A stretch of DNA of 64,000 nt from Spizellomyces punctatus DAOM BR117 (GCF_000182565.1 NW_015971549.1:248001-312000), one strand, 5' to 3'; shown: positions 12,402 to 24,571, counted from the first letter of the stretch. Numbers and translations are program-made. The notes: a model not told the origin generated them from the sequence alone.

Positions 12402-13262
12402 TTTTTATAAAGAGATTTTATATGTTGGACTAACTATTACATTAGACGGAGGTAAGTGGCGAATTGGAAAACAATACCTTGTCGAAATCGGGATACGACA
12501 TGGAAAAATAAGGGCGTGTGCGTAAGGTGAGCATATGCAAAGAATAGTTACAAGAATAACTAGTGTCCCCCATCGCAACAAATCAAAGCATGGATCGCTA
12601 TTGTAGAAACCTCTGGAATTGACGAAACTCCGTGGATTTTTATTCCATAAGGGTGTGCAAGGAGACAACCCTAATATTGTTTGTCAGCATAGAAGCTTTA
12701 GCGAGGTATTTGGTTCAACATACGGGTTTGATCCCCCGCCTAGTACAAACCGTTTGGGATCTGCAAACTGCACAGTAAGCCACAGTAAAGTCGAACAGCG
12801 ATGCTAGATTGCTAAGTTCCGTCCTTAATTTTCTATAAGGAAGCGGTCTTACGACCAGGTTGAAGAGTGTATTATCCGAGAGTGACACCAGTTTTGGCGA
12901 TTACTTGGATAGATATGTGGTTGCCCTGATTTGGAGTTCCTTTATGCAATATTCTTCAATTCATTGGCAAGATGACATCCGTCCAGTGAAGGAGATTGAT
13001 GCAAAGAACCGTAGACAAAACTATTATCAAATACACGTTGTCCACCAACTTTCTCCCTTACACTTTGTGGCGCTTTGTAATCGGTGTTTGTGTTGAAACC
13101 TTGGCACACATTAATATAGATCTACTGACACTCGATATTTACATGATCTCTATGTCCCACGATAGTTTGGATTACATGAACTATTTGGGGGCCGTACTGA
13201 GCACGTAAGCTGAGTTACAGCTCGGATCCAACGGCGGGAGAATAATAATTGTATTTCTCAGT
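12402..13262. other. Intergenic upstream of the GPCR
   Basis: Only short reading frames occur here, none with recognisable domains. It includes the presumed GPCR promoter. Confidence 0.45.
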
Positions 13263-13533
13263 TTACAGGATCTGAATCCAACCCCACTTTTTACCAATGA
13301 AATCCCCTGATTCGTCGTGGCCTACCGAGGATTCCCCAATTGAGTTGAATGTCCTGTTAATATCCCACCAGAACTGATACGCTGAGTTGCCGTCGTTAAC
13401 GGGGATGTCCACCAGAAAATATGCTTCGAGGGGGAGACTTGATATTTCGTATGAATGCTGCTTTCCAGTCAAAACTTTGCGAGGATGGATTGACGTCCTA
13501 TTGCCGTCTTTATGGCTACTTCCAGCCGTTAGA

Positions 13534-13568
<35 letters not shown>

Positions 13569-13954
13569 GAGAGAGCTTATCCATTGACCGTTTGTGATGT
13601 GCAAAATGCGGTCGACAAATGGAACAGGGGAACATAGTAAACGGATTTGCAACGCCCAACGGTTTCTGTGGTGAATAAAACATTGTCCTGTTCAAAAAGG
13701 GCAGTTGGGGAAGCCCCGAAACGCATCAATAAGAACAGAACGATAAGCCATGGTCCATGTGCCTTTACCCCTCTTTTTGACCGCACGGCAAAAGTGCCAA
13801 GCGGCTCGGATTCTTGAGCGGCTATCCCCAAATGGACTGTCCCAAATGGACTGTCCTTGTCATTCAAAATGCCGCTAAAGGAAAACCGCCAGAAAAAAAT
13901 GGGTGCCTCTCTTTTACGCAAAAGGAGGCGGAACAGCCCCCCATATATCAACAT
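13263..13954 (-). CDS. Possible small secreted protein, uncertain
   Basis: On the minus strand a hydrophobic stretch (HGPWLIVLFLLMRFGASPTA) leads into an open region. After a frame change near 13655 and a GT-repeat tract, it ends in a plausible globular segment with two Asn-glycosylation sequons (DGNRTS and DINRTF), terminating at 13263. The amino-acid mix looks protein-like, but I recognise no family. Joining the parts needs an intron or frame change I cannot place, so it may be non-coding. Confidence 0.25.
13536..13564. repeat. (TG)n microsatellite
   Basis: An uninterrupted TG dinucleotide run of about 29 bases. It lies inside the uncertain minus-strand reading frame, where it would encode Thr-His repeats. 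Confidence 0.95.
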
Positions 13955-14786
13955 TTTTACTGGAAATGGATAATATACGGCATTTTGGGCACACTTTCAA
14001 CACTTGAACACTAACACATTGCTTGTAAACAAACCCTGTAGTAAACTTACCCAGTACTAAATCCCCCCCCCCATTGAGGAATGCGGAGAGTAAAATGTCC
14101 GCAATAACAAAAAAAGAAAAAAAAGAAATCCCCCTCCCATAGGAAATTGAAACGCTGGGTGTTGTTTTACAGTTGCTTTTGAAAATGTCACACTTTGTAA
14201 GAGTCGCGTTTCACACTTTCAACTCTTTTTCAACGTGCAACTTGCAACATTCCTTCTTCTTCTTGTTGCCCTTCCTTCCTTCCCTTGCCCTTCCTTGTTA
14301 ACATACTCACAATAAAAGAGTAATAAAATTGAAACTTTTCACCCTTGTTTGACCGTTCGGACACAACGCAAGAGATAAATCCCCCTGTGATGAGTGACCG
14401 TGTTTCTCATTAGGCAATGGGACTCTTTTGTTGGTTTGTAGGCTTGTCTCCTTCTTTTGCATTCTTTAACGCTCAGCACATCTTACTTTCCACTCTTGTT
14501 CTGGGACAGCTGCAACGATTAGGTCGTGACTCCCTTCTGCTGTTTCTTTGGACAAGCTGCTTTTGTAACAGCGTAAAGAGGCAATCTCACACTCGAGTCA
14601 TTCTGCCACACTTTTTTTTTTTTTTTTCCTTTTGGACTCTCTCTCAACATAAACTTGTCACTCTACCGTCACTCTTTTTTTCCGCGCTTTCGACTTTTTA
14701 CCGTATATACGCTGTCTTGTCTGTTCGGTGTGTGTGTGTGTGTCGTAACGCACACAAACTAGACGACTCTATTTTCAGAGGGACAC
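13955..14786. promoter_or_regulatory. Promoter and leader region of the Sfp1-like gene
   Basis: This spacer has C runs (about 14065-14072) and long T/C-rich tracts (for example a T run near 14611-14627) ahead of the start at 14787. Pyrimidine-rich leaders are common in fungal promoters. No specific operator is recognisable. Confidence 0.4.
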
Positions 14787-16812
14787 ATGGTTGCCCTCAC
14801 AGACATGGCATCTCTCCAACATGGACTCTTGAGTTCGACAGAACATGCATCTCCTCCTTCTCAACAACAACAACAACAAGATTCGCAGGGCGAGGCTGAG
14901 AGCGACTTGTCCCACGGACGTGGCCGAAGAAACTCGCTGTCAAATCCGCTTCCCTACAACCCAGATCTCTTGGATGTTTTCAACTTTCATGGCGCATTGA
15001 GACCACGGCGACCCTCCTTCTCTGGCACACTGTCCTTGGGGGGAATCGACCTCATCCCTCCCTCGAGCATGAGTGAAGGTGACTCTATTCTCAACCTAGA
15101 GTCTCAATTCTGCAAGGACTTTGAGTGCTGCGGTAACCAGTTCCCGAGTCTGCATGAGCTGTTGGCCCACTATGAGACAGCTCACGTGCACGTCAAGGAC
15201 TTTGGAGGGAGCGAGCTGCTACCCGGGACCCACACGACAGGACCCTACGGTGGACTGGTTGGCGTCGGAAAGCTTGAGCCGATCCGAGAGGAAGATAGCG
15301 ACTCGTCTAGTGGTGGTGCATCGTCGGTCATGATGAAAATTGATGAATCCACAGGGTCCCTTTCAACATCCACATCACCGTCACCGGCTCCTGCTTCTTG
15401 TACCTCAGATGCGTTTCCGTCACCAGCTCCATCCCATGGATCCCTATCAACAATTGTAGACGGAGGAGTTGGACACATTCAGGAAGGCATCCGACACTTG
15501 CACCTCGACCACGACCCTTACTTTTCCCAATACACCCGTGTCGCCAATTTGCACCAGCAACACCTGGAGCACCAACAAGGTGTATTTCTCACTCCAGCAG
15601 CAAAGCGAGCTCGTGCACCGTCACTTGTCGCCGCGAATCCACCTGACGACAGCAAAAAAGTTCGTGGAATGGCGCAGTATACGGACATGGATAAAGCATC
15701 TTCGACTGCAAATTCCGTCAACCCGTCTGCGGGCAGTCTGGTTGATGGTGCAAATAGCAGTGTCGACAGCAAGAATGCACCACTTCACGACTACGTGAAT
15801 GGAATACACATGCCAGTGACACCGCCGATGGAATTCTCGGCACAGTCGATCCACTCACGCCAAGGACAATCGGAACAGACGTCAACTCACCAGCACCCTC
15901 AAAACTCTCCTCCGATGCAACACATATCACCACACATGTCACCAGCGCTCCTTCATGCACAGCTTCAATATGATCCGTCGCAGCAACAAGGCACTCACCA
16001 TCAGGCCATGTCTCCTCATGTGGCGTTTCTAGAGTCTGCTGCCGCACAACATCATACGCACTCACCCATACCCCAATCACCTCAACCGAACCTTCCGCCC
16101 CACATCCGTACGTTTATTCGCCAAAACTCACCCGGCCCCGGTCAAATGACCTACCGCGCCAGTACACCCGGCATGCTCCCACCTGAGCATCCGCATTTCT
16201 CTGTTCCTACTCCACCGCCGCGCCCATCGAGCACGCCAGCCATGTTGCCCGTTGGAATCTATCCTGTCCAGGGACCACCGGGATATGTAGACAGCGACGG
16301 CGGCTCACCAGGCATTCTGGATGACTTTGGCGGTGTGTCCGGCCAAGGAGGTAGTAAGAGGTACAAGTGTCCCAAACCTTTTTGTAGCAAGGTAAGCTAA
16401 ACAATGACTTTTATGTTTTTTTTACGGCTGCTGACCCCGTCATTAGGTATACAAAAACTCTAATGGCCTCAAGTACCACTTGGAACATGGCAACTGCGAG
16501 CTTGACTATGCATCCGCAGACATGGACGGTCGTATTGCACCCGCGCAACCGCAAGAAGCAATGTCCTATCACGCTCCTACCGGCTATCCCTACTACAGCC
16601 TCCCTCTCATGGGCTACAGCATGAACATGCAAATGGTGAATGGACTACCCATGACAGATATCAAGATTGCCCTACGGCCCTACTGGTGCCGCGTACCTGG
16701 ATGCGGCAAAAAGTACAAGAATCTGAATGGACTAAAGTACCATGCCAAAGTAACGCACCCCGACATGGATTTCAAGAATGAGGTCAAGGGACATACGAGC
16801 ATGAGTTTGTGA
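14787..16812 (+). CDS. Sfp1-like C2H2 zinc-finger transcription regulator
   Basis: Two exons (14787-16391 and 16447-16812) give 656 residues. The N-terminus has poly-Gln, then a first finger-like segment near residue 109 (FCKDFECCGNQFPSLHELLAHYETAH). A long low-complexity Pro/Ser/Gln/His region follows. Two closely matched C-terminal fingers end the protein: CPKPFCSKVYKNSNGLKYH, which is split by the intron, and CRVPGCGKKYKNLNGLKYH. This arrangement of a distant FCxNFxCCG segment plus paired YKNxNGLKYH fingers is typical of fungal Sfp1 relatives, which control ribosome-biogenesis and growth genes. The family call is firm; targets in this organism are unknown. The stop codon lies within a 34-base tandem duplication. 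Confidence 0.85.
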
Positions 16813-16858
16813 AGGGGTTGGTCGACATACGAGCATGAGTTTGTGAAGGGGTTGGTCG
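16791..16858. repeat. 34-bp perfect tandem duplication across the stop codon
   Basis: The unit starting ACATACGAGCATGAG occurs twice back to back (16791-16824 and 16825-16858), followed by a partial third start (ACATACGA). The first copy holds the Sfp1-like stop codon; the second lies in the 3' untranslated region. Confidence 0.95.
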
Positions 16859-16862
16859 ACAT

Positions 16863-18535
16863 ACGACTTGATGATTGCATAATTTGTACGAGACGAAACA
16901 AAAGCCGATTGTCTCGATTTTCCTTTTTTTTTTTTTTTCTTTGCTCCTTTCGGGATTCCCCTCCTCCTTTCTTCTTGTTGTTTTTCCCCCCACAAATGGT
17001 ACGTTCAAGAACGTGATAGAAAGGGTTAAAAGTAGAATTTACGAACCGTGTATTTTGCCATAGAAAAACAGTTTTGCTCTGTATTTTACAGCGGGCAAAG
17101 CTGGCATATAGTTTTCTTTTTTTGTTTTATGTTTTTTCCTCCCCTCTCTCTACCGTAGACAACGTATAGTTATAGTTTTGCCTTGTTTTTTTCTGTTTCT
17201 GGTCCTTTATGTAGTATTATTTTCGTTTGTTTAAAACTTTCTACTAAATACATACATTTTCTTTACTATCCGCTATTCTATTCCATTTGCAAAAAAACGG
17301 GGCACTGATCAACATGCACAAATAATACACTTCTACTACGCTATACTATGACTGCAAACAAAAAAAAAAAAATAAAACTGGTCTTGTCTAAAAAGAAATT
17401 ACATGACTACACACTCATCACATACTCCACCACCTTTACTCGACCCCCACAGATCCTCTTTTTCTTTACGGGCTGCTACGTGATGGGGAAGGAATGGGTC
17501 GGGTGTACTTGTCGTAAAATAGACGAGACTAGAGTAATAATGGGAAATGAATACATCCAAAGCATTACGAGATTTTTGTTATGTTGAAAGTGGATACCAT
17601 ACCTTTGAGAAGCCTCAGAAACGGGAATACGATGCAAAGAAAGTTGAGATTTAAGTTGACTCGTCTGTGCGAGGAGTTTTGCGAGTTTCTTTTCAGAGGG
17701 TGTCATGATTCTCGTTCCGTTGTTTTTCGAGTGTCCAATTTCAATATTGGTATATATATATATATATATATATATATAAGCGTATGTATTTGTTGCGTGT
17801 GTGGGCTCGGCGTTGTTCCTACTCCAGTGTTTTTGGATCCCGCCCAAAACAATACCAAATCAACTGTTTTTCGACCAAACAAAATGTTTGAAATGCCAGT
17901 GTCCAACGGATGGGGAATCGAATCTCTTTCCAACAGTACCGCCAACCAGTCCAAACTGAAATGTCAAACGAATAGTTTTTATCAACCTATATGTTGATGC
18001 AATGCGTTAATAAAAATGAATGGAAAGGGTTTAAACAACTCTTGTAGACTGCTAGACTAGACCGATACACACAACACCATCCTGCATGGCCAAAACAAAA
18101 CTCACACACACATCTCACCTTTATCAAAAAACACCATCACTCGTTCAAGCCAACACACACACAAAACGCAACAATCAACAAGTTCAACAATCCTCGCTTG
18201 CAGTTTTACACAACCCCCACGCAAACAACAAAGTAGAACTGGCTCAACCAGGTGAGGTTGCAAAAAGGATCACAAAAAGCGGCCCGCGAGTGACTCATTG
18301 CTGTAATGAGTTACATAATCGAGGTGCCGATCGACTATGGCGTATGTGGCGCATGTGGCGCGTGTTGACAGCATATACTTTTTGTCAATTAATACGGGCT
18401 TATAAAATGGGTTTCCTCTTGCTAATACCCAGATTCAACTTGGTCGAGGCGGTATCTTGCAAATGCAACACGACGGCTGTTGTTTTTAAAATCTTTAATA
18501 TTCAACCATGGAACCGTGAAGGGAAATTCAGCTTT
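16863..18535. other. Intergenic, between convergent genes
   Basis: This spacer separates the ends of the Sfp1-like gene (+) and the TPR-like gene (-). It has T-rich tracts that could serve 3' end formation, an A run near 17359 and a TA microsatellite. I see no gene. Confidence 0.55.
17751..17778. repeat. (TA)n microsatellite
   Basis: A perfect TA dinucleotide run of 28 bases in intergenic DNA. Confidence 0.95.
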
Positions 18536-20107
18536 CTAGAGCAGTCCACCCAACAAAGCCTCAAACCATTCCGCATTTTTGATAGTATCCTTGAATGGCA
18601 CCCCACTCTCATCCTCACCCACCCCTGGACACCCCTTCTTTTTCCAAGCCACCAAAACTTTTTTACACTCTGACTCTTTATCTGCCCATGACAAGACAAT
18701 GGCCAACCGTAGCAAGACAGGTCCAATGACTTGGTTGTCATCACAAAGCGTGATGGTTCGTCTGTAGTACTTTTCGGCGTTTAATGCGAGTGTGATTTGG
18801 TCTTTTGGGATGTACAGTGGGATTCGAATCAAATGGGTGTCGCCCAGGGTTTTGGCGATATTGGCGTTGGTTGGGGTAATGGTATATGCGTCAGTGTAGG
18901 CTGTTGTAGCGGCGGCATAGAGTGTCCGCATTTGAGTGAGAGCGTCATTTGCAGGTGTTGGTAATGACGATCCAGAAGCGGAACTTGTTGCCGATGCCAA
19001 AGAGGAGAGCATGTTTTCTGAACCGTTCATCGTCTTGATGGCATCTGACCATGATACCAGTACATCTCCTTTACAACATAACGCCTCAACATTCTTTTTA
19101 TCGGTTGACAGTACCCCATCCAGTTTCTTGAGCGCCTCTTCATAACAAGATGTTTCCAGTCGCCGATACTGTTCTAAAACACTATCCGCTCGGGCGGCAA
19201 AGATTTCTGCACCGCGGATACCAAATTCGGCCGTATATGCAGATACATCCTTGACATCAATAGTCGAAGCGTATTTAGATAAGAGAGTCTGACCATGCGA
19301 GAGTTTTTCCAATGATTTTTCGTAATAAGCAGTTGATTCCGGATCCGATAGTTCTTTGAATAGTAACGTAAGAGTTTGGATGTGAGCATTTAATGTATCC
19401 AAAAGAGTGCTTAATGTCGTTGAATCCACTTTAGTAACCATCTCGTAGTCGTCTTCTCCTTGTCGTTCCTCGTGCTTTTCCTCTTGATCCTCTTCAACCG
19501 TACTCTCCTCATGAGAATGCGCAGTACACACTTGACCCTCTAATTCTACTTCCTTTTCCTTTCCTTTCTCATCACCCCCCTCCCTACTCCTTTCCCACTC
19601 ACCAACCTGCGTACAAAACACCTTATCCAAAACACAATCAGCTTCCACCAACCCCCGTACACCCTCTGACACATCCCCAACACCTTCCTCAAGAACAACC
19701 TCAGCAAATCCTCGTAAGGCCTGTGAGAGATTAAACAAACAATCCACATTCCCATCTTGGGCGCCTTGCCGCAGTTTTTCTATGGATTCTTGTAAGAGAT
19801 TTTTGCGGTCCTCGGGTACCGGTGCCGGATCCGTGAATTCAGATAAAAGTAGTAATATTCTACCCCAATTGTAAAGGACTTGCATATCACTAGGAACAAG
19901 TCGGTGGGCTTGTGCGTACATTTCCGTTGCACGGGTATAAAAGCGGTGGGCTTTAATCCCAGAGACATAGCGGTCGCCTTTATCTTCAAGAGACAGAGCT
20001 TCGTCTAGGAATTCTTCAAATGTGCTTGGCTCCGGTGGAGGTTTGGCTGCCTTTGTCTTTTTTGGAAAACGATGAGCAGCCTTTGAATCCTTTTTTGCAG
20101 GCGCCAT
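18536..20107 (-). CDS. TPR-like helical-repeat protein
   Basis: A single exon encodes 523 residues. The basic N-terminus (MAPAKKDSKAAHRFPKKTK) precedes helices that read like TPR units: RFYTRATEMYAQAHRLVPSDMQVLYNWG near residue 50, NVDCLFNLSQALRGFAEVV near 120, and CYEEALKKLDGVLSTDKKNVEALCCKGDVL near 325. A Glu-rich acidic segment with EEDQEEKHEE lies around residues 195-225. Such proteins are usually scaffolds or adaptors. The Lys-rich start followed by helical repeats recalls fungal Ett1/Nro1-type proteins, but I cannot confirm that. No membrane segment or catalytic motif is visible. Confidence 0.7.
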   Translation of the reverse strand: MAPAKKDSKAAHRFPKKTKAAKPPPEPSTFEEFLDEALSLEDKGDRYVSGIKAHRFYTRATEMYAQAHRLVPSDMQVLYNWGRILLLLSEFTDPAPVPEDRKNLLQESIEKLRQGAQDGNVDCLFNLSQALRGFAEVVLEEGVGDVSEGVRGLVEADCVLDKVFCTQVGEWERSREGGDEKGKEKEVELEGQVCTAHSHEESTVEEDQEEKHEERQGEDDYEMVTKVDSTTLSTLLDTLNAHIQTLTLLFKELSDPESTAYYEKSLEKLSHGQTLLSKYASTIDVKDVSAYTAEFGIRGAEIFAARADSVLEQYRRLETSCYEEALKKLDGVLSTDKKNVEALCCKGDVLVSWSDAIKTMNGSENMLSSLASATSSASGSSLPTPANDALTQMRTLYAAATTAYTDAYTITPTNANIAKTLGDTHLIRIPLYIPKDQITLALNAEKYYRRTITLCDDNQVIGPVLLRLAIVLSWADKESECKKVLVAWKKKGCPGVGEDESGVPFKDTIKNAEWFEALLGGLL

Positions 20108-20637
20108 CTTCTTTGGAACTAGAATTGTTTAAAAACACTTTTGGTTGTCGTCGTCGCAGTGTTCTTTTTTCGTCTCAAACCGACTAAGCACGACTAAGCA
20201 CGCCGATCGTGTAATCGTCGGGCCCCAAGCTCGTTATCGAGTTTATTACAAGTATTTTGGATTCAATAGCTTTAAGCACACACAAAATAATGATATCTAC
20301 AAGTGCTGTTGCTTCTCATTAAACAAAAAACTCTACAATAAATCACAAAAAGAAAAAAAAATAAAACCAAATTCACCAAACAGGATGTTTCCGTCCGTAC
20401 TCTATAAAAAACTGTAGGCGTCAATCCTATCTTCTATCTGATCACATCCATCCTCTCTGAGCCAGCTCAGGAAGCTAAAAAAGAGAGAGACAAAAAAAAA
20501 AAATATATAACTTAGATATATCACGCAAAAAAAGGGGAGATCTATGTTTTCTTGAATGGGGGCTTCATGACCGTCAGAATGGAAAGGGACTCTGTGTTTG
20601 ATTTTGATGCTGGTGGAGATCATAGATTGTTACATCT
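20108..20637. other. Intergenic, short
   Basis: This A/T-rich spacer lies between the TPR-like gene promoter side and the SAP-domain gene end. It has A runs (about 20350-20363 and 20493-20503). I see no separate gene. Confidence 0.5.
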
Positions 20638-20699
20638 GTACAATGAAAGAAATAATAAATCAGCAATGTTCCAGGTTCTGAACTCTTTGAAAGCTGCAT

Positions 20700-22613
20700 T
20701 TACCCACCTTCGCCAAAGGGCACGGGATTCTTCATTACACCATCACTCGATACTTTCCACATGGGCTGCACGTCGCTGATCGGTTGGTACTCTGTTTCAT
20801 CAGGTAAAATGGGAAGCTCAGGTGGGTACATTGACGGTTGAGATAGCGTCGTTGGCCCAGTAGTAGCAGAGTAAGGTGTGGGTGATTGGAGCGACAAATT
20901 CGGTCTAGTCAGTCTAGAATCAGAAATACTCCTAGGGCGAATGACAGAAACAGTCGACGGAGTGGTTGGTGGAGGAGGCGTGTTTGGCGTCATGACTGTA
21001 GAGTTTGGCGATGATAACGGGGGTGGTGACATGAGTTTGGTGGCCGAATCATCCGGAATAGATGGAGGCATGGGATGATGGCCAATCAGTCCTCCCAAAG
21101 ATTGCGGTTTCGAAAGGTCGATACCCATCATGCTCTGATGAAACATTTGCAGTTGCCGTAATTGCATCATTTGACGCACTTGATGGTAAAGCGGGTGGCG
21201 AGGATCATCTTCGGGCTTCAGCTTGCCTTCCTTGCGCATCCCTATCAACTTGATTTCGTCCTGCAGTCTCTGAACGAGAACCGCTTTTTTGCCTGACGAA
21301 GGAAGACCACGCTCTCTAAGCATGTCTTTGAGCTCAGCAACCGTGATATCGTCAAAATCAGTGCTGAGAAGGGCAGCATCAAGTTTAGCATACTGCTGCT
21401 GTTGAGTAAGCTGGTTCTGATCCTTTCGAGGATGGGCGGGAGGAATAGGAATAAGCAGCGTAGGGCTGGATTTTGCTTTGGGAGGAAAGCTCCCCGTCGA
21501 AGGGGATGCTATGGCTGCCGGTGGTGCGACATTGGACATTGCGGGGCTCGATGATGCAAAGTGAAGTGGTTGCGGGGACGGGCACAATGGGGAAGTAACC
21601 AGGCCGCCAATGAGAGGTTTCGGGGACGCACTCCGGTTCACAGGAGAGTGTAATGCGGTGCTGATCGCAACGGGAGAATGCGAGTTACCCTTGCCTCGGA
21701 ATCCAGCCATGTCCCGATTGGACATTCTGGCCGCCATAGAATGTGGTGATTTTAGTGTGTACGGTGCATGATGCTCATGTCGTTTAGGAACATTGATGCC
21801 GAGCGCTGCGGGCTTCTTGTTGATTACCGGAGACCGCGTCATGTTTGTGGGAGATGAAAAAGGTGCTCGTAGTCCTGATGAGTGCCTTGGCTCCTTTCCT
21901 CCAAGGTCGTGCATGTGTGGCTGGCCCCATGATCCTGGAATAGTATTGGCACGCGGCCTCCGTCCAGCAGGCATTGTCCCAGATGGTGGCGGTACTGCCA
22001 TCATTCCAGTTGCCGAGTCGTCCATCGACGTGCCAGACATATGGGCAGGGACAAAGCAGTGGTTCACTGGCGGGCTGCGGAGTCCAGAAGCCATAGACGA
22101 CGAAGCTGCAAAGTGCTCGGCCATGTTGTAAGGAGAGGTAAGAGTCAATCGCTGAGGAGGTGCCTGTGCTGGGTGTGCACCCATTGATATTGATCGGTTA
22201 CGGACGTGTTGGACTTGAGGGGATGACGGCCGCATAAGATGCATATCATCCATTGAAAGCTGTGCGGTGGCAGTTCCAAGGGCCTCCATGCTGCAAGGAG
22301 CTCCACCCATGTTTCCAGATACTCCCCAGTTGGGAGCCAGGTGAGGATGGCTATTCTGATGGTGCGGCCTGACCAACGTGTCGTCCGTCTGCTGAGTAAC
22401 CATAGCTGCCCACTCTGCGTCAGACATGATCAAAAGGTCCGAGACCGACATGTTGTTTTGATCGGACATGTTGGACGATATCGACCCAACCGATACCGAA
22501 TGCAAGTCTGTCATTGAGGTTGTCGCCGACTCGCCGTCGTTGCCCAGAGGTGTCGGTCGAAAACAACCCATCGCTGGATGGTTGTCCGTAGCGTAAAGAG
22601 CCGAGTGTTCCAT
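20700..22613 (-). CDS. SAP-domain nuclear protein
   Basis: A long open region of 637 residues starts at 22613. Most of it is low-complexity Ser/Pro/His/Met-rich sequence. Near residue 405 lies a SAP motif (VAELKDMLRERGLPSSGKKAVLVQRLQDE), a 35-residue helix pair that binds DNA in chromatin-linked proteins. The flanking sequence is basic, with SPVxxR-like Ser-Pro sites that could be kinase targets. The 3' end has two readings. The frame stops at 20700 just after GEGG, but a good donor (GAAG|GTGGGT) and an acceptor (ACAG) near 20638 would add a final exon of about 20 residues (reading VTIYDLHQHQN). The role is probably transcriptional or chromatin-related, but specific function is unknown. Confidence 0.75.
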   Translation of the reverse strand: MEHSALYATDNHPAMGCFRPTPLGNDGESATTSMTDLHSVSVGSISSNMSDQNNMSVSDLLIMSDAEWAAMVTQQTDDTLVRPHHQNSHPHLAPNWGVSGNMGGAPCSMEALGTATAQLSMDDMHLMRPSSPQVQHVRNRSISMGAHPAQAPPQRLTLTSPYNMAEHFAASSSMASGLRSPPVNHCFVPAHMSGTSMDDSATGMMAVPPPSGTMPAGRRPRANTIPGSWGQPHMHDLGGKEPRHSSGLRAPFSSPTNMTRSPVINKKPAALGINVPKRHEHHAPYTLKSPHSMAARMSNRDMAGFRGKGNSHSPVAISTALHSPVNRSASPKPLIGGLVTSPLCPSPQPLHFASSSPAMSNVAPPAAIASPSTGSFPPKAKSSPTLLIPIPPAHPRKDQNQLTQQQQYAKLDAALLSTDFDDITVAELKDMLRERGLPSSGKKAVLVQRLQDEIKLIGMRKEGKLKPEDDPRHPLYHQVRQMMQLRQLQMFHQSMMGIDLSKPQSLGGLIGHHPMPPSIPDDSATKLMSPPPLSSPNSTVMTPNTPPPPTTPSTVSVIRPRSISDSRLTRPNLSLQSPTPYSATTGPTTLSQPSMYPPELPILPDETEYQPISDVQPMWKVSSDGVMKNPVPFGEGG

Positions 22614-22890
22614 CGTCAGGATACGTTAAGAACCTCTACGAGAACCCCAACTGAGCGAGAACGTGGGGGACTTTTTTGAAAAAGGGTATGAGTGGGCCGC
22701 TTTGGGTGAAAAGATGTTGCTGGGGAACAGGCGAGCGCGGGATAAACGTCCGGATAGAGGAATTAAAAAAAAAAAAAGAAAGGGGGGCCCCAGCAGAATC
22801 GGTTCAGGGCACTATTTTCAGGGCAACAAATCCAGGCTATAAAACAAGGTCACTAACTAGAGCGCATTAAAGGCACGAGGAAGATCCTAC

Positions 22891-22917
22891 GCACACACAC
22901 ACGTACACACACACACA
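22891..22917. repeat. (CA)n microsatellite, imperfect
   Basis: An ACACAC run interrupted by a GT, in intergenic DNA upstream of the SAP gene. Confidence 0.9.
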
Positions 22918-23100
22918 GCAACAACAAGACGAGGCAAGAGCACCGAGGAGGGAGGAAGGCGAGCAGGAGCTGGGGAAGGATGGAGCTGGGCGGGTTGCTC
23001 TTTCTGTCTTTTTTCCTGTAGTTTTCCTTGTAGGTTTTTTTTTCCAAAAAGTCGCCTGGCCCTTTTCCCTTTTCACACTTTTCACACTTGAGAAGCTGTC

Positions 23101-23121
23101 GGGGGGGGGGGGGGGGGGGGG
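23101..23121 (+). repeat. G(21) homopolymer
   Basis: Twenty-one consecutive G residues, preceded by C and followed by CGATCG. It is the longest G/C homopolymer noticed in the window. Confidence 0.95.
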
Positions 23122-24571
23122 CGATCGTCGCGCGATTGTTTTGAAGTTTCCACATTATCCACATTCGAATGGTTAATATTCCATTGCTGTGATTGGTGCA
23201 ATCTAGTTTAAAGTGAACAGCAGCACAGAACTCCACGCTTTGTCATCAAATTCATAGATTGGAAGAAGCGTCACACTTCTGTGGGCTTTTTTCTGGGTCT
23301 TACCAACACAGCTTTATTTATTTTATGTTTAAAACACAGTCCAACATGAGGACATCATTGAGCGGAACATCTTGAAAGCAAAGGAGCAACTTGCAAGAGC
23401 TAGAAGTGCGATGGTCTATTTTTTCAACTCGAACTTGCGATGCCTAAATCTCGTGGCGTTTGGACGATTCCTTTTTGTGTAGGAGCTGTCGACAATTCGC
23501 CCAGAACGGAAAGTATCCTTGCCTGAACAGATGCGGGGAACAAAAAAAGAAAAACACTTGCGTGTGCTACCTGAAAAGCCTCGGGAACTTGCCGCCAGGC
23601 CAGGGCCTCGCGACTGAAAAGCCTCCCCCCCAACTTCCAAGGAATGATTAAAAGAACTCCAACAAAAGCTCCCCAAATATGCAGCCGACTTTTCCCGCTA
23701 CCTCACTTTTGGTAGTAGTCAAATGGCAACTTGACACTTGAGTGACACGTTGACTGCACCAGTTATTGTCCTATACGTCCCAACATTTACAACCCAACTA
23801 CTACGTTTTAGTCCCCCATGAAACTTCTTTGCAACCGTCCCATGACCATGGACTAGAAAGACAAAAAACAACAAGATTTCAAGATGCGTTAATCTTTTTA
23901 TACATTGGCTTTTTTATCATTCCAACAGCACCTTCATGTCCCCCGTGATTGACGCCCAAAAAGGTCTTTTGTGGTTCAACAAGATGTGATCGTACTAGCT
24001 AGGTGCAAAAAGTTCCTTTGATCAGTTGAATATCCTGAAATTAGGGTATTGACTGCCATGTGGAATTAACAAAACTGGCGCATGGGACAATCATACCACC
24101 CTGAACAAGTTGAGCTTATTTAACGCATTAGCGCCATAAAACGACCTAAAATCTAATATTGATACCCTTCCGTTTCTTCTATCATTGTCCATTATCACTT
24201 TTGGTTTAAAGTTAGGGAATACCCAAGTTTCACATTGTAAACCCTTCCCCCATCCTTCTTGTATCTGTACCAAAACTCAGCGGTGCCCACAAAGCATTTG
24301 GGTTTTGGGACATTGCTGACCACATGTTGCCAGTCCAGCCGATTCGATCCGCCATTAGGTTGGCTATTAAACAGACTGGTTTGAAACCTGCTTCACTTGC
24401 CTTTCACAAGTTTCAATTGTTTAGCTTCCGCTTTGCTTCCATCCTCGATGAGATAAAATGTGTCAACTTTATTTTAGCCCGAGGAGATGGTGAGTTTAAA
24501 GGTTGTGAGCCATCAAAATTCAAGTGATTTCAGAAAGCCCACCCAACTTCTCCTCAATGCCCCATTGGGTA

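Larger units (their letters stand above)
22614..24571. other. Intergenic with long G run
   Basis: The nearer part is the likely promoter of the SAP gene, with A/G-rich stretches and a CA repeat. Only short reading frames appear, none with recognisable domains. Confidence 0.5.

Noticed and set aside
18086-18673. Plus-strand reading frame of 195 residues
   Set aside because: It overlaps the end of the well-supported TPR-like gene on the other strand and has no domain.
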